Shown here: one piece after another, positions 1 through 11,378 of the stretch
Numbering within the stretch: the first letter of the stretch is position 1
How the letters are laid out: each line of letters opens with the position of its first letter
Source: Liolophura sinensis
Taxonomy: Eukaryota; Mollusca; Polyplacophora; Chitonida; Chitonidae
Direction: 5' to 3'
Assembly: GCF_032854445.1 (NCBI RefSeq)
Contig: NC_088301.1
Coordinates: forward strand, 57,920,512-57,984,511
DNA: 64,000 nt
Program-made: the position numbers and the translations under genes
The notes under the pieces: model-generated
What the model was told of the DNA's origin: nothing
The model's input: the letters and a program-made list of their open reading frames with translations, nothing else
Databases searched by the model: none

Positions 1-942
1 CGCTAATTAATTTTCATTCCATTCTAGGTGAAACAATTTATGACGTCTTAACGTGACAGAAAGACTGAATATATGTAACCGGTCTGTGTGACATTGGGTT
101 GACCTACACAACACTGATTGACAGTATGCGTATATTTAAATGATAGTTCGGAAAACAGCCCGGTTAAATATTTATGAATCCTGATGGTATCGTATTATCG
201 TCGTGCATTTTGCGATAAAGTGCAGAGCAACGCGGTTTTCGAACCTCATTCGACTTCAAATACTTATATTTAAAACGGGGTACAAGTACTGTTCCCTTAT
301 TAATATAAGATATGCAATCAAGGATAAATAAATTATCTGGTATAGTTTCGTTAAATATACTGATGTGAAATAAAGAACGCTTTATAGCAACAACCCGAGC
401 GAAAATAAATATCTACATAAGCAGTATGATACCATTCGTGGCGCGAAACGTGAAGACAGCGGATCTGGAATGTCCCCCTAAATCAGCCTCTTCATCTCAC
501 AGTTCTCCTAACTTCGGCAATTTCTTTAATTTGCATTTGTACAGTATTCCAGCATGTTCACGAGAAGGTGTGGATTTTTTCTCCCGCTTATGTATGACAC
601 TTTATTATTAGCCAAACATTAAAGAGAAAGGCGCCAGAGAGTAACACCGAGAGGGGACTTTTTAACCTCATAGAACTAATTTCATTCAGAATATAAGTAA
701 ACCGACTGAATCTATGTTATATCTTACCTGCTTATAACGTTATTAGTTAGATGTCATATTATTATTGGTTACACAGCTTCTTTTTACTGCATGCTAGACC
801 ACTTGGTACATCCTGAATGGTAAATATGCTACCTGTGTAGACATTGTGTGTAATCTGACACAGCGCTCTGATCCGAATCATCAGTGTTTAAATAAGGCCT
901 TTACACTCCTTAATTAAAACTGTTGTCATTCCTTCCTCCAAG
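1..942. other. Intronic or upstream sequence of the cyclase gene, no exon seen
   Basis: This should be intron of the cyclase gene, because the first recognised exon opens with an acceptor and mid-codon. An ORF of 61 codons at 426-611 has no recognisable similarity and no splice context. Nothing else was found here. Confidence 0.5.
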
Positions 943-1088
943 CAAAAAACTAGATGAAACCACGGCTGAATTGCGGAAGACCTCCCGGGCACTAGAGGCG
1001 GAGAAACAGAAAACAGATATGTTGCTCTATCAGATGTTACCGGTAAAAGCCGCCGACCAGCTCAGAGAAGGAAAACCTGTCGAAGCAG
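943..1088 (+). CDS. Guanylate cyclase exon: signalling helix
   Basis: The acceptor follows a pyrimidine tract (ccttcctccaag) and the donor is GCAG/GTAAGC. The exon begins with the last base of a codon and ends in phase 1. It encodes the coiled linker with [16 protein letters not shown] and GKPVEAG that precedes cyclase domains. Its donor is only about 40 bases from a 40-bp tandem repeat. Confidence 0.8.
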
Positions 1089-4000
1089 GTAAGCTCACTG
1101 TGTGAGAAAACAAATACAATGTGCACTTCGTGTGATTATACTCATCTAACAAATACACCTTACAAATTGGTGTGATTATACTCATCTAACAAATACATCT
1201 TACAAATTGGTGAGATTATACTCATCTAACAAATACACCTTACAAATTGGTGTGATTATACTCATCTAACAAATACATCTTACAAATTGGTGTGATTATA
1301 CTCATCATTGTCAAAAACGTGTAAATGTTTTGTTTCATTCTGTGTCTATGAATATCCACGAACAATGAATATTTAAATAAATATTTAAATTATGGTGCAC
1401 AAAAGACCACGCTTTTTTAGAAGTCTCATGACATTCTGTATGTATGAATATCCATGCACAATGAATACTTAAATAAATATTTAAATTATGGTGCACAAAA
1501 GACCACACTTTTTTAGAAGTCTCATGACATTCTGTATGTATGAATATCCATGCACAATGAATACTTAAATAAATATTTAAATTATGGTGCACAAAAGACC
1601 ACACTTATTTAGAAATGACATATTAAAAGCATGTACACAATTAGTTGGTGGGAATTTTACATGGTGATTCATACATGTAGTTTAATAAGATTGACAGACC
1701 TTAGTATAACAAAAACATCTTTTAGATATATAATGACCGCTTCTGCGTATGAAATAAACGGACCGAAAATGGAATGCGTACAATTTTGGTCTGGAGTCAT
1801 ATGAAGGCTCCATAAAAGGTCAGCAAGTACGCAAAATCCCAATTGCTACTTAAAAACACACTTAAATAGGTTTACTGACTTTTGGCATTTTATATTATGA
1901 ACTCAGTATGTTATGACCATGTAAGTCGTCCATCCAAGACAACTCATATAACTATTGAAAACATATCACACGTAGTATTCTGGATTGGTTTTAATCACTT
2001 TAACATTAACGGCAAGGACCACGCAGAGGACCCTTTCACTTGTAGGAATCCAGATAATTGACATTATATATTTATATCACCAATTAATTAACTAATCCTT
2101 GTCACTGAACTAATGCAGTGGGGTAGAAAGCTTACGTCAGCATACATATGTCTAAGTCTACAGATCTGCAGGCTTGTGTGGGTTTCCTTGCAGAAAAATT
2201 TGAAGACGTAACGATCTTATTCAGTGACATAGTGACGTTTACAAACATCGCCGCCGCCTGTGCCCCTCTGCAGATCGTGAGCATGTTAAACTCGCTCTAC
2301 CACAGATTCGACTCTCTGACAAACACCCACGATGTGTATAAGGTAAGATACGTTATCAGTAACTGTATTGTCCATCTGGCTGTAGGCCTACATCCTTTAC
2401 CGATATACTCAGTGGTCTGCTTTTCCATTCTTACGTGAATGGCAGTTTTCAGAGTTTTTGGCCCTTTTATTCAGTTTCGACAAAATTATGGCCGTTTTGC
2501 AGAGTTTTTCAAAATGGTTTGTCGTATATAGAATACACAGATATAACGCCTAATATTGTCCATTTTGAACAGAGTTATGGCCGTTTTTAGCTCTGGACAG
2601 TTTTGCAATCTTTTTTCAAAACGATTCGTCGTATATAGAATACACGGACATAGGTTCATTTTCAACAAAATTAAGACCGTTTTTGTTCAGACTAACATAC
2701 ATGTATTTGTTACATTTTGACGGAATAGGAGATTTTGATTGCTTCGCAATACTTCCAGGAGGCTTGTTAACCAATCATTATTTACTGTTTTTGTTTACTG
2801 CAAAGTTTGTACTGTGTGTTAGCGGCGTTGTATTTACTGTTGTATGACGCGCATCATAGGAAGAAGACTACCTTGAGCTTTTTACCTTGAGGTTAATTAA
2901 CAAGAGCCCGAATTTCTCAGGTTTCACATTTTGCTATCACACTGTCATCTTACCCTCCATGTCTTTGATATACACATATCTGAGTCTAAAACTCGGAATT
3001 TCTTTCTAGAGTTAAAGTATAGAATTTTATAACGGTGAAAAATTTATAATGCAACATATATAACAGCTGTGTGTTGAAATTATGTCTTAATTATATTGTA
3101 TTGTACACATCTGCATAAACCAGAGGTCTGCTTGTGGACTAAGCAATCCCGAGGCTTGGTCCCTTTTCATTGTTTTAATGTTATTTGTATGTTAAATGTG
3201 ATGACAACACAGCATTTTTGGTATTTTCTATACCACTGACGTCTTATCAGCTGCAATTAACATCACTACATTTTTTTTTACCTAATTCTGCTTAAGCCCT
3301 GGTGCTAAGGAACGTGTAATTTGCTACTATTTATGCATTTACATGAACAATAAAACCCTGACTGAGGTAAAATGACAAGCGTCTGTACTTCACCGGTAAC
3401 GGGTGACCATTTGCCAGCTATCACACTGTCGTCGCTACTGTGATTTTACTACCTGTGCTGCAGGCCTACGCCTTAATATTGTACGTTTATATTGTTCTGT
3501 TAAGGTGGAAACTATTGGCGACGCATACATGGTGGTGAGTGGAGCTCCGGAAATATCCGAGACACATGCTCAGAAGGTGTCAAATTTTGCTATGGACATG
3601 GTAGAAGACGCGGCAAATGTGTCTTCACCCGCTACAGGGCTACCTATTCAGGTATATACATATATACATTACACACGTTACAGTGGATTTGATCATATAC
3701 GAGGAACGACTTGTGGTATTTTCCAGATTAGTCACATTGGAGTTACAAAAAGAAACGATTAAGAAGAGGCTTAGATTTGTTTGTTACACTAAATTATAAC
3801 GAAAGTTTTCCTAAAATTCATAACTTGATCCGATTAAAGCACCACAACTCGAATCTGCGACTTCTGTTCTCAGATCCGAGTAGGCATTCACACCGGACCT
3901 ATCGTGGCTGGTGTTGTTGGGCTAAAGATGCCACGCTACTGTCTCTTTGGTGACACAGTGAACACAGCGTCCAGAATGGAGAGCCATGGAGTGCCAGGCA

Positions 4001-5064
4001 GAATACACGTCAGTCCATTCACGTACAAGTATGTACAGAGGATAGTCCTTTTACACAAAGGTTTCACAAAGATGTCACACATACTAGACAATGGTATTAT
4101 AATGGTGACGTACTAAATATCGGACGGCAAATGTGCGACAAAAATTGTCGTACGAAGCTTTGTGAAACTGTCCTTTGTCTGAATGTTGGTGTTCACATAT
4201 GTGCATGTGTGCATGGGTCAAAAGTAATTTTACCAGCTCATAATCCACATACAATTACCACATTGGCATTGTTAGGCGTATGAAAACTAATTAAATATAT
4301 AAATCAATCTAAAGCAACCTAAAAAATGTGAGTAAACTCACTCCCAGATATAGTTTTTGGCATTCTATCTCCTTACTTTAATTCTGAATTGCGGCCCAGT
4401 TTCACAAAGATGTCGTACATGTACGATAATCGCACATATAGGACAATACTGACGTATAAGTTATCGTACGACAAATCTACGATAAAAAAATTTCGTACGC
4501 CGCTTTGTGTGCCGCACTGTACTTTCCTTTAATCGTTTGGTTCATGTTATAATTGATAGGCTATCGAAATTCAACAAAGCGACTAACAGGCTCACAGAGC
4601 GACTTCAGGAGCCGATGTAGCAGCGAAAATACAATGTTCTTCATGTTGTGTCTGTGGCATGTGATAACGTCTAGAAATGTCCCAAAAAGCTAAAAGGCAC
4701 TACGTCAGCGTAATCATACACATGCCAGTGTTATTAACATATACCTCCTTTCGTCCCCAGCAAAATACAGGGCGGCAATTACTTGTTTCGCACGAGGGGA
4801 GACACAGAAATCAAAGGGAAAGGTACAATGCATACCTACTTTCTGATCGGACGCAACGACCGACACATGAAGGAGCCTGATGACGAATTCACTGATGAGG
4901 GCGACTATCCGACAATCAAAGTCTCGCATTCAGGAGAAAATGCCACCACGGCCGAAGAGGAGCTCACGCGGAGTTCCTCATTGACTACACAGTCTCCCAC
5001 TATCAAAATCCCGGATGTAACTTCTGATAAACCAATAACCAGCACAACATGTATAGTTTTGTAA
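943..5064 (+). CDS. Soluble guanylate cyclase, beta-2/Gyc88E-like, C-terminal part (5 exons, spliced)
   Basis: This gene converts GTP to cGMP. Five exons (943-1088, 2194-2342, 3505-3651, 3874-4028, 4761-5064) join in frame with phases 1, 0, 0 and 2 and encode the signalling helix, the whole class III cyclase domain and a tail. The helix ends in [11 protein letters not shown]. The first metal aspartate is in LFSDIVTFT. The second metal aspartate and the guanine-selecting Glu are in VETIGDAYM. The guanine-selecting Cys is in RYCLFGD, and the transition-state Asn and Arg are in NTASRME. Every catalytic position is in one chain, so a homodimer could be active. [10 protein letters not shown] and [11 protein letters not shown] resemble the soluble atypical cyclases more than receptor cyclases. 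The protein ends in CIVL, a CaaX box. The H-NOX and HNOBA exons are not in the window, so the start is unknown. A receptor-type cyclase is the alternative but fits less well. Confidence 0.8.
1131..1306. repeat. 40-bp minisatellite, about 4.4 copies
   Basis: The unit opens with tgtgattatactcatctaac and repeats at 1131, 1171, 1211, 1251 and 1291 with one or two changes per copy. It lies in a cyclase intron just past the donor at 1089. Confidence 0.95.
1333..1614. repeat. 96-bp tandem repeat, about 3 copies
   Basis: The word gaccac recurs at 1405, 1501 and about 1597, a period of 96 bases. The unit is a multiple of three and therefore keeps an 89-codon ORF open on the - strand; that ORF is a repeat artefact. 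Confidence 0.93.
2194..2342 (+). CDS. Guanylate cyclase exon: first metal-binding aspartate
   Basis: The acceptor is ttccttgcag/AA and the donor AAG/GTAAGA. The phase joins the preceding exon as G/AA, giving Glu. It encodes [14 protein letters not shown] with the first metal Asp and ends at HDVYK. An alternative AG at 2170-2171 would break the phase and is rejected. Confidence 0.82.
2505..2665. repeat. Imperfect direct duplication, spacing about 107 bp
   Basis: The word gtcgtatatagaatacac occurs at 2521 and 2628, each time after a ttttgcag/ttttgcaa stretch. The two copies are diverged. It lies in the cyclase intron after 2342. Confidence 0.75.
3113..3450 (+). repeat. Unclassified dispersed repeat, copy 1
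   Basis: Several blocks match 49819-50285 in the same orientation: ctgcataaacc, gtggactaagcaatccc, aatgtgatgacaacacagca, and gtgaccatttgccagctat followed by cgtcgtcgc. There is no long ORF and no tRNA-like promoter. It could be a non-autonomous element of unknown class. Confidence 0.6.
3505..3651 (+). CDS. Guanylate cyclase exon: second metal aspartate and guanine-selecting Glu
   Basis: The acceptor is tctgttaag/GTG and the donor CAG/GTATAT; the exon is phase 0 at both ends. It encodes [16 protein letters not shown], with the purine-recognising Glu and the second metal Asp, and ends in GLPIQ. Confidence 0.82.
3874..4028 (+). CDS. Guanylate cyclase exon: purine pocket and transition-state residues
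   Basis: The acceptor is tgttctcag/ATC. It encodes [16 protein letters not shown], then [19 protein letters not shown] with the guanine-selecting Cys and the catalytic Asn and Arg. The donor AA/GTATGT leaves phase 2 and joins C at 4761 to make an Asn codon. Confidence 0.82.
4061..4168. mobile_element. Short fold-back element (MITE-like), copy 1
   Basis: The ends gtttcacaaag and ctttgtgaaac are perfect inverted repeats around about 85 bases. The internal part holds another partial palindrome around cgtacga. It sits in the last intron of the cyclase gene. Confidence 0.7.
4391..4515. mobile_element. Short fold-back element (MITE-like), copy 2
   Basis: It starts gcggcccagtttcacaaag and ends ctttgtgtgccgc, so its termini are inverted repeats like those of the element at 4061-4168. 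The interior is made of short palindromes such as gtacatgtac. It lies in the same intron and orientation. Confidence 0.7.
4761..5064 (+). CDS. Guanylate cyclase last exon with C-terminal CaaX box
   Basis: The acceptor is cgtccccag/C. The exon completes the cyclase fold with [13 protein letters not shown] and TMHTYFL. It continues into an acidic, Ser/Thr-rich tail of about 60 residues and ends in STTCIVL-stop. The last four residues fit a CaaX prenylation site with Leu last, the preference of geranylgeranyltransferase I. Confidence 0.8.
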
Positions 5065-5974
5065 GAATTCCTAGCAGACTACTAATTTTCCAACTTTTAC
5101 CGGCAACATACCCCGGGTTCTCACAACCCTAGGCCGTTCAGTCATTAAAAGGACACATGCAGAATTCAGGCTGACAGTTTGATAGGGTTTCCTATGTTAA
5201 ACGGTGGAACTTTGCTCACGCTTGAATAAATCCACCGTACCTAAACCTCAAGCTAGCCACAGCATAACCTGGACTTGCCAATCTCACACACAAGCCAATC
5301 AGAAATGATTCTGTATCCGTTTAAGTTCTAATTCTACGTCATTTTTTTTTTAATAAAAAGCATACATTATCCGTCGGAGTCGGAGTGCGGGTCAGTAAGC
5401 GATTTGCTTTTTAAGAAAGACAACGTTGGTTAAAACTATGGGGAAAGAAGCCACATTTAGATCAAGATATGATCCCCAACATATTTTATATTCTGGCAAA
5501 AATATTTGTATTCTGTAATAAAAGAAAAACGCCATATGCCTGTTTGAAAGGAAATGTGCTCTTCTGTCATAACTTCAGCTGGCTAATATAACACATCTTG
5601 CCGTTTCAAATATGTAATGACTTCTATTGCAAGGGCTTTAGTTCTTAGTAATCAAATTGGTAGCGGTAGTACATACTCGTGACAAGGTTTGTCAGGCACC
5701 TTGCTAAGTGCGGTGGTAGAATCATAGTTTCCTTCGCTCATAAACGCAATTTTCACGGCAGTAAATTTCCTGATCAAGGCATAACACCTCAATCAGAAAA
5801 TTGAAAAACCTTTATTCCGAACCAGCTTATCAGATTTCTTGTCATCAATATTGACGTGAATTTATTCGTCGAAACAGACATTCGTACCAGACGTCAATCA
5901 AGATGAACGTTCCACAATCGCAAAGCAAATTCCAAAAACAACGTTTAACACAAACTACCAAAGAACTAAGATAG
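5065..5974. other. Cyclase 3'UTR and intergenic sequence
   Basis: Apart from the two poly(A) hexamers, no ORF, repeat or RNA gene was recognised before the satellite begins. Confidence 0.5.
5225..5357 (+). terminator. Candidate polyadenylation signals of the cyclase gene
   Basis: AATAAA occurs at 5225-5230 and 5352-5357, about 160 and 290 bases after the stop codon. Either could end the transcript; only position and the hexamer support this. Confidence 0.35.
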
Positions 5975-7920
5975 AATAATGACGTTCCACACCAGAACCA
6001 CCCAATAAACCTCACCAAAAGTGTATATGTGGTAAGGACATTCCACACCAGAACCACCCAATAAGCCTCACCAAAAGTGTATGTGTGGTAAGGACGTTCC
6101 ACACCAGAACCACCCATCAAGCCTCACCAAAAGTGTATGTGTGGTAAGGACGTTCTACACCAGAACCACCCAATAAGCCTCACCAAAAGTGTATGTGTGG
6201 TAAGGACGTTCCACACCAGAACCACCCAATAAGCCTCATCAAAAGTGTATGTGTGGTAAGGGCATTCTACACCAGAACCACCCAATAAACCTCACCAAAA
6301 GTGTATGTGTGGTAAGGACATTCCACACCAGAACCACCCAATAAGCCTCACCAAAAGTGTACGGGTGGTAAGGACGTTCCACACCAGAACCACCCAATAA
6401 GCCTCACCAAAAGTGTATGTGTGGTAAGGACGTTCCACACCAGAACCACCCAATAAGCCTCATCAATAGTGTATGTGTGGTAAGGACATTCCACACCAGA
6501 ACCACCCAATAAGCCTCACCAAAAGTGTATGTGTGGTAAGGACGTTTCACACCAGAACCACCCATCAAGCCTCACCAAAAGTGTATGTGTGGTAAGGACG
6601 TTTCACACCAGAACCACCCATCAAGCCTCACCAAAAGTGTATGTGTGGTAAGGACGTTCCACACCAGAACCACCCAATAAGCCTCACCAAAAGTGTATGT
6701 GTGGTAAGGACGTTCCACACCAGAACCACCCAATAAGCCTCACCAAAAGTGTATGTGTGGTAAGGACGTTCTACACCAGAACCACCCAATAAGCCTCATC
6801 AAAAGTGTATGTGTGGTAAGGACGTTTCACACCAGAACCACCCAATAAGCCTCATCAAAAGTGTATGTGTGGTAAGGACGTTTCACACCAGAACCACCCA
6901 ATAAGCCTCATCAAAAGTGTATGTGTGGTAAGGACGTTCCACACCAGAACCACCCAATAAACCTCACCAAAAGTGTATGTGTGGTAAGGACATTCCACAC
7001 CAGAACCACCCAATAAGCCTCATCAAAAGTGTACGAGTGGTAAGGACGTTCCACACCAGAACCACCCAATAAGCCTCATCAAAAGTGTATGTGTGGTAAG
7101 GACGTTCCACACCAGAACCACCCAATAAGCCTCACCAAAAGTGTATGTGTGGTAAGGGCGTTTCACACCAGAACCACCCATCAAGCCTCACCAAAAGTGT
7201 ATGTGTGGTAAGGACATTTCACACCAGAACCACCCAATAAGCCTCATCAAAAGTGTATGTGTGGTAAGGGCATTCTACACCAGAACCACCCAATAAGCCT
7301 CATCAAAAGTGTATGTGTGGTAAGGACATTCTACACCAGAACCACCCAATAAGCCTCACCAAAAGTGTATGTGTGGTAAGGACGTTCTACACCAGAACCA
7401 CCCAATAAGCCTCACCAAAAGTGTATGTGTGGTAAGGGCATTCTACACCAGAACCACCCAATAAGCCTCATCAAAAGTGTATGTGTGGTAAGGACATTCT
7501 ACACCAGAACCACCCAATAAGCCTCACCAAAAGTGTATGTGTGGTAAGGACGTTCCACACCAGAACCACCCAATAAGCCTCATCAAAAATGCATGCATGG
7601 TATTGACGTTCCCTACCAGAGCAACCCAATAAGCCTCACCAAAAGTGTATGTGTGGTAAGGACGTTCTACACCAGAACCACCCAATAAGCCTCACCAAAA
7701 GTGTATGTGTGGTAAGGGCATTCTACACCAGAACCACCCAATAAGCCTCATCAAAAGTGTATGTGTGGTAAGGACGTTCTACACCAGAACCACCCAATAA
7801 GCCTCACCAAAAGTGTATGTGTGGTAAGGACGTTCCACACCAGAACCACCCAATAAGCCTCATCAAAAATGCATGCATGGTATTGACGTTCCCTACCAGA
7901 GCAACCCAACAAGCCTCACC
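5975..7920. repeat. 56-bp satellite, homogeneous block, about 35 copies
   Basis: The unit runs accacccaataagcctcacc, then aaaagtgtatgtgtggtaag and gacgttccacaccaga; the period is 56 bases (for example gacg at 6541 and 6597). Copies differ at a few sites. Two units at about 7587-7620 and 7867-7905 carry a gcatgcatggtattgacg variant. Long ORFs on either strand are by-products of repetition. Confidence 0.97.
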
Positions 7921-8510
7921 AAAAGTGTATGTGTAAAAGGTTCCATCCCAGAACAATCAAACAGGCATCACCAGAAGTGTGTGTGTACCAGAACAACCGA
8001 ACCAGTATCACCAAAAGTGCATGCATGGTAATGACATTCCTCACCAGGACAACCCAACAAGCCTCACCAAAAGTGTATGTGTAAAAGGTTCCATCCCAGA
8101 ACAATCAAACAGGCATCACCAGAAGTGTGTGTGTACCAGAACAACCGAACCAGTATCACCAAAAGTGCATGCATGGTAATGACGTTCCTCACCAGGACAA
8201 CCCAACAAGCATCACCAAAAGTGTATGTGTAAAAGGTTCCATCCCAGAACAACCGAACCAGTATCACCAAAAGTGCATGCATGGTAATGACGTTCCTCAC
8301 CAGGACAACCCAACAAGCATCACCAAAAGTGTATGTGTCAAAGGTTCCATCCCAGAACAACCGAACCAGTATCACCAAAAGTGCATGCATGGTAATGACG
8401 TTCCTCACCAGGACAACCCAACAAGCATCACCAAAAGTGTATGTGTAAAAGGTTCCATCCCAGAACAACCAAACCAGTATCACCAAAAGTGCATGTATGA
8501 TAACAACCTT
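7921..8510. repeat. Higher-order satellite block: two 148-bp then two 108-bp units
   Basis: The junction word gtaaaaggttcc (once gtcaaaggttcc) recurs at 7933, 8081, 8229, 8337 and 8445. The spacings are 148, 148, 108 and 108 bases. The sub-units are diverged relatives of the 56-bp unit. ORFs of up to 191 codons here come from the repeat. Confidence 0.9.
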
Positions 8511-9200
8511 CAACACCACGACAACCAACCAAGTATCACCAAAAATGCATGCATAGTAACGACGTTCCACACCAGAACCACCAAAAAGCATCACTAAAAG
8601 TGCATGCATGGTAATGACGTTCCACCCAAGAACTGCCAAAAAGCATCACTAAGAGTGCAAGCAAGGTAATGATGTTCCACCCCAAAACACTAAAAAGCAT
8701 CACCTAGAGTGCATGAATGGTAATGACGTTCCACCCAAGAACCACCAAACAAGTATTACCAAAATTGCATGCACGGTAATAACTTTCCACTCAAGAACCA
8801 TCAAAAAGCATCACCTAAAGTGCTTGCATGGTAATAACGCTCCACACCAGAACCACCAAAAAGCATCATCAGAAGTGCATGCATGGTAATGACATTCCAC
8901 CCTAGAACCACCAAACAAATATCATCAAAAGTGCATGTATCGTAATGACGTTCCACATCAGAACCACCAAACAAGCATCACCAAAAGTGTATGCATGGTA
9001 ATGACGTTCCACATCAGAACCGCCAAATAAGTATCACCAAAGTGTATGCATGGTAATGATGTTCCACACCAGAAATAAGCATTACCAAAAGTGTATGCAT
9101 GGTAATGACGTTCCACACCAGAACCACCAAAGTGCATGCATGGTAATGACGTTCCACACCAGGACCACCAAAGCGCATGCATGGTAATGACGTTACCAAA
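8511..9200. repeat. Diverged flank of the 56-bp satellite
   Basis: Units of roughly 50-56 bases with the core gcatgcatggtaatgacgtt continue but differ in sequence and length, with internal deletions towards 9110-9190. This looks like the old edge of the array. Confidence 0.88.
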
Positions 9201-9670
9201 ATAAGTTTCTGATAAACCCTTACAACACCACTGTGCATTTGTGGTGGCACTTGTGTATAGATCTTTATGTTGACGCATTGGTATACCAGACGTGAACCAA
9301 AATGGACATTCCAGGCCAATAAGCCCAAGGCCAATTCCCAAATCGCCATTTAACACAAACCATCACTATTATATAAGTTATATAAAGTACAGAATTAGGA
9401 TGGGATCATGCAAAGAGAAGCAGTGAACAGTTTTCAATGAAGCAAGGCGAACAAATGAAATCAGTATCCAAATCACCTACCATGCCCGTATATGTTTTTT
9501 GAACATCAAGGTGGGTAATTAAAGCAATTAACAAATCGGCTACACATTTCAATTTATTCTCTTGGTACTACCGTCTCCATAGCATGCCTACGGATTCCTA
9601 CATATACGCTTTCTTCCGTTCAGTGATTTCATTAGACATACATGTAAATGTTCTATTATTTAATAATATT

Positions 9671-9922
9671 TGAACCGGTGGAAGAATCCGAGCTGCCTGT
9701 GGCAATTATAACTGAACGGGTGGGAAAATCCAAGCTGTCTGTTGCAATTATAACCGAACGGGTGGGAAAATCCAAGCTGTCTGTTGCAATTATAACTGAA
9801 CGGGTGGGAAAATCCAAGCTGTCTGTTGCAATTATAACCGAACGGGTGGGAAAATCCAAGCTGTCTGTGGCAATTATAACTGAACGGTGGAAAAATCCGA
9901 TCTGTCTGTGGCAATTATAACC
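9671..9922. repeat. 42-bp minisatellite, 6 copies
   Basis: The unit begins tgaacgggtgggaaaatcca and ends gcaattataac. Copies start at 9671, 9713, 9755, 9797, 9839 and about 9881, and the outer copies are the most diverged. Because 42 is a multiple of three, several frames stay open on both strands; none is taken as a gene. Confidence 0.95.
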
Positions 9923-11378
9923 AACACCTTCACAATCAAGAGACGCCAAGCGCAAGAACCACAAAAACACAGTGTCACAATTTGATATCATAAGCTGTTT
10001 TATTTCTCAACCTCATTTGTCCATATACTTAACCTGGTGTATTAAAGAAACATAATTAGGAACACATTACACCGTCTGTTAATACATGTAAATATTGGAC
10101 TTATCAAAGTTCTATGTTCAGCACATCAAAACATGTTGCCTCCTCTATTCTTGATAAGTACCCTGATCCCAGGAACGACTTCCACAAAACCTTTAAAAAA
10201 TTCCAATTCAGGCTCTGATTTACCGGCAGTTGTGTTTACCGGGTCGGGTGTTCTCTTGGCGTTGATTTATATTCTGATTTATAGCAAGTCCAGAAATGTG
10301 TCTGTTTAACCCACATACACTGTACACAACCAATATATTCAATGAATCAATAAAGAATCCTGAAAAGCCTAATTTTTATGAAATAACATTAGGTACAGTG
10401 TAAAACACCAACCAAATAAATAAAAATCCATTTTTACAACTGAACCACCATAAAACACACCTGTTTTGTACATAATAAACTACATTACAGCACACAATCA
10501 CAGCATTTATCTTGGTAAATTCTTGGCTATGTAACCATAAAGCTATCTCTTGATGACTAAGTAAAGTTAAACTACAGTGAAACCAGGAGAAAGTAAACAC
10601 AATGACAAAGAATGTACCATTTGTCTTACAGTCCTTGCAATGCAATCTATCACAGATTATTTTCCAGTAATACATTAATAAATGTTTGTTATCCAATGTA
10701 TTAATCTTTTTTTCACAGAAGATGCATAATTCTGACATATCTCATATACTGTATCAGAAAAGTGAGATATATTCTGAAAAGAACAGTGAAGATATGGAGG
10801 GCAAACTTGTGAATAAATGACATTTAGTCAGTTTATGCTACCAGGCAGACAGCCACACAATCGACAGCAGAGGCAGCAGGGTAATTTAAAATTGCTAGAA
10901 TACACGTGTCAATTTTCTCAAAGATACTCTGTTGACAGAATGTTGGAAAAAAAAATTCATTTCAAAGTTTGTGTTGGGTTGATTTATTTTACTGATGAGG
11001 TTAAAAGCTAAGGACTATCATCCATGTTGCTTTTGCTTTTATTTACACATTTCTTACCTTTTCCATATCTTGCCAATGTTAATTGCTCCTGATGTATGAG
11101 GGGTTTGATGGAACAGCCACCTCAGTCCGGATTGTGTTGATGTATTATGATATAAACATATGCATATAACGCACTCATGGGTACACTATACAACAAATCA
11201 AAACAATTATTTTTCTGGAATTGGCAAGGAGAAACCCAACACTGCATGTTAGAATCTATTCAGACATTCTAAAAGCTTTCAGCTGCTCTAACATCTCAGT
11301 CTGCATTGTCCGTGTTGGTAAGAGAGCCTCGCACTGTACCCTCTGTGCTTTGATCACACTTGTCATACTCGTACAGAC
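9923..11378. other. 3' flank and probable 3'UTR of the optineurin-like gene
   Basis: No exon was recognised. On the - strand, AATAAA (tttatt on the + strand) occurs at 11038-11043 and 10983-10988, about 340-400 bases past the stop codon, and again at 9999-10004. A 120-codon - strand ORF at 10376-10738 has no recognisable features. Confidence 0.4.

Noticed and set aside
8064-8639. 191-codon ORF on the - strand and a 156-codon ORF on the + strand
   Set aside because: Both lie in the satellite and their peptides repeat with the DNA period; open frames on both strands are expected from such units.
5975-9200. CRISPR-like appearance of regular repeats
   Set aside because: Units are directly adjacent with no unique spacers, and the genome is eukaryotic.
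9648-9991. Overlapping ORFs of 84-111 codons
   Set aside because: They are frames kept open by the 42-bp unit, whose length is a multiple of three.
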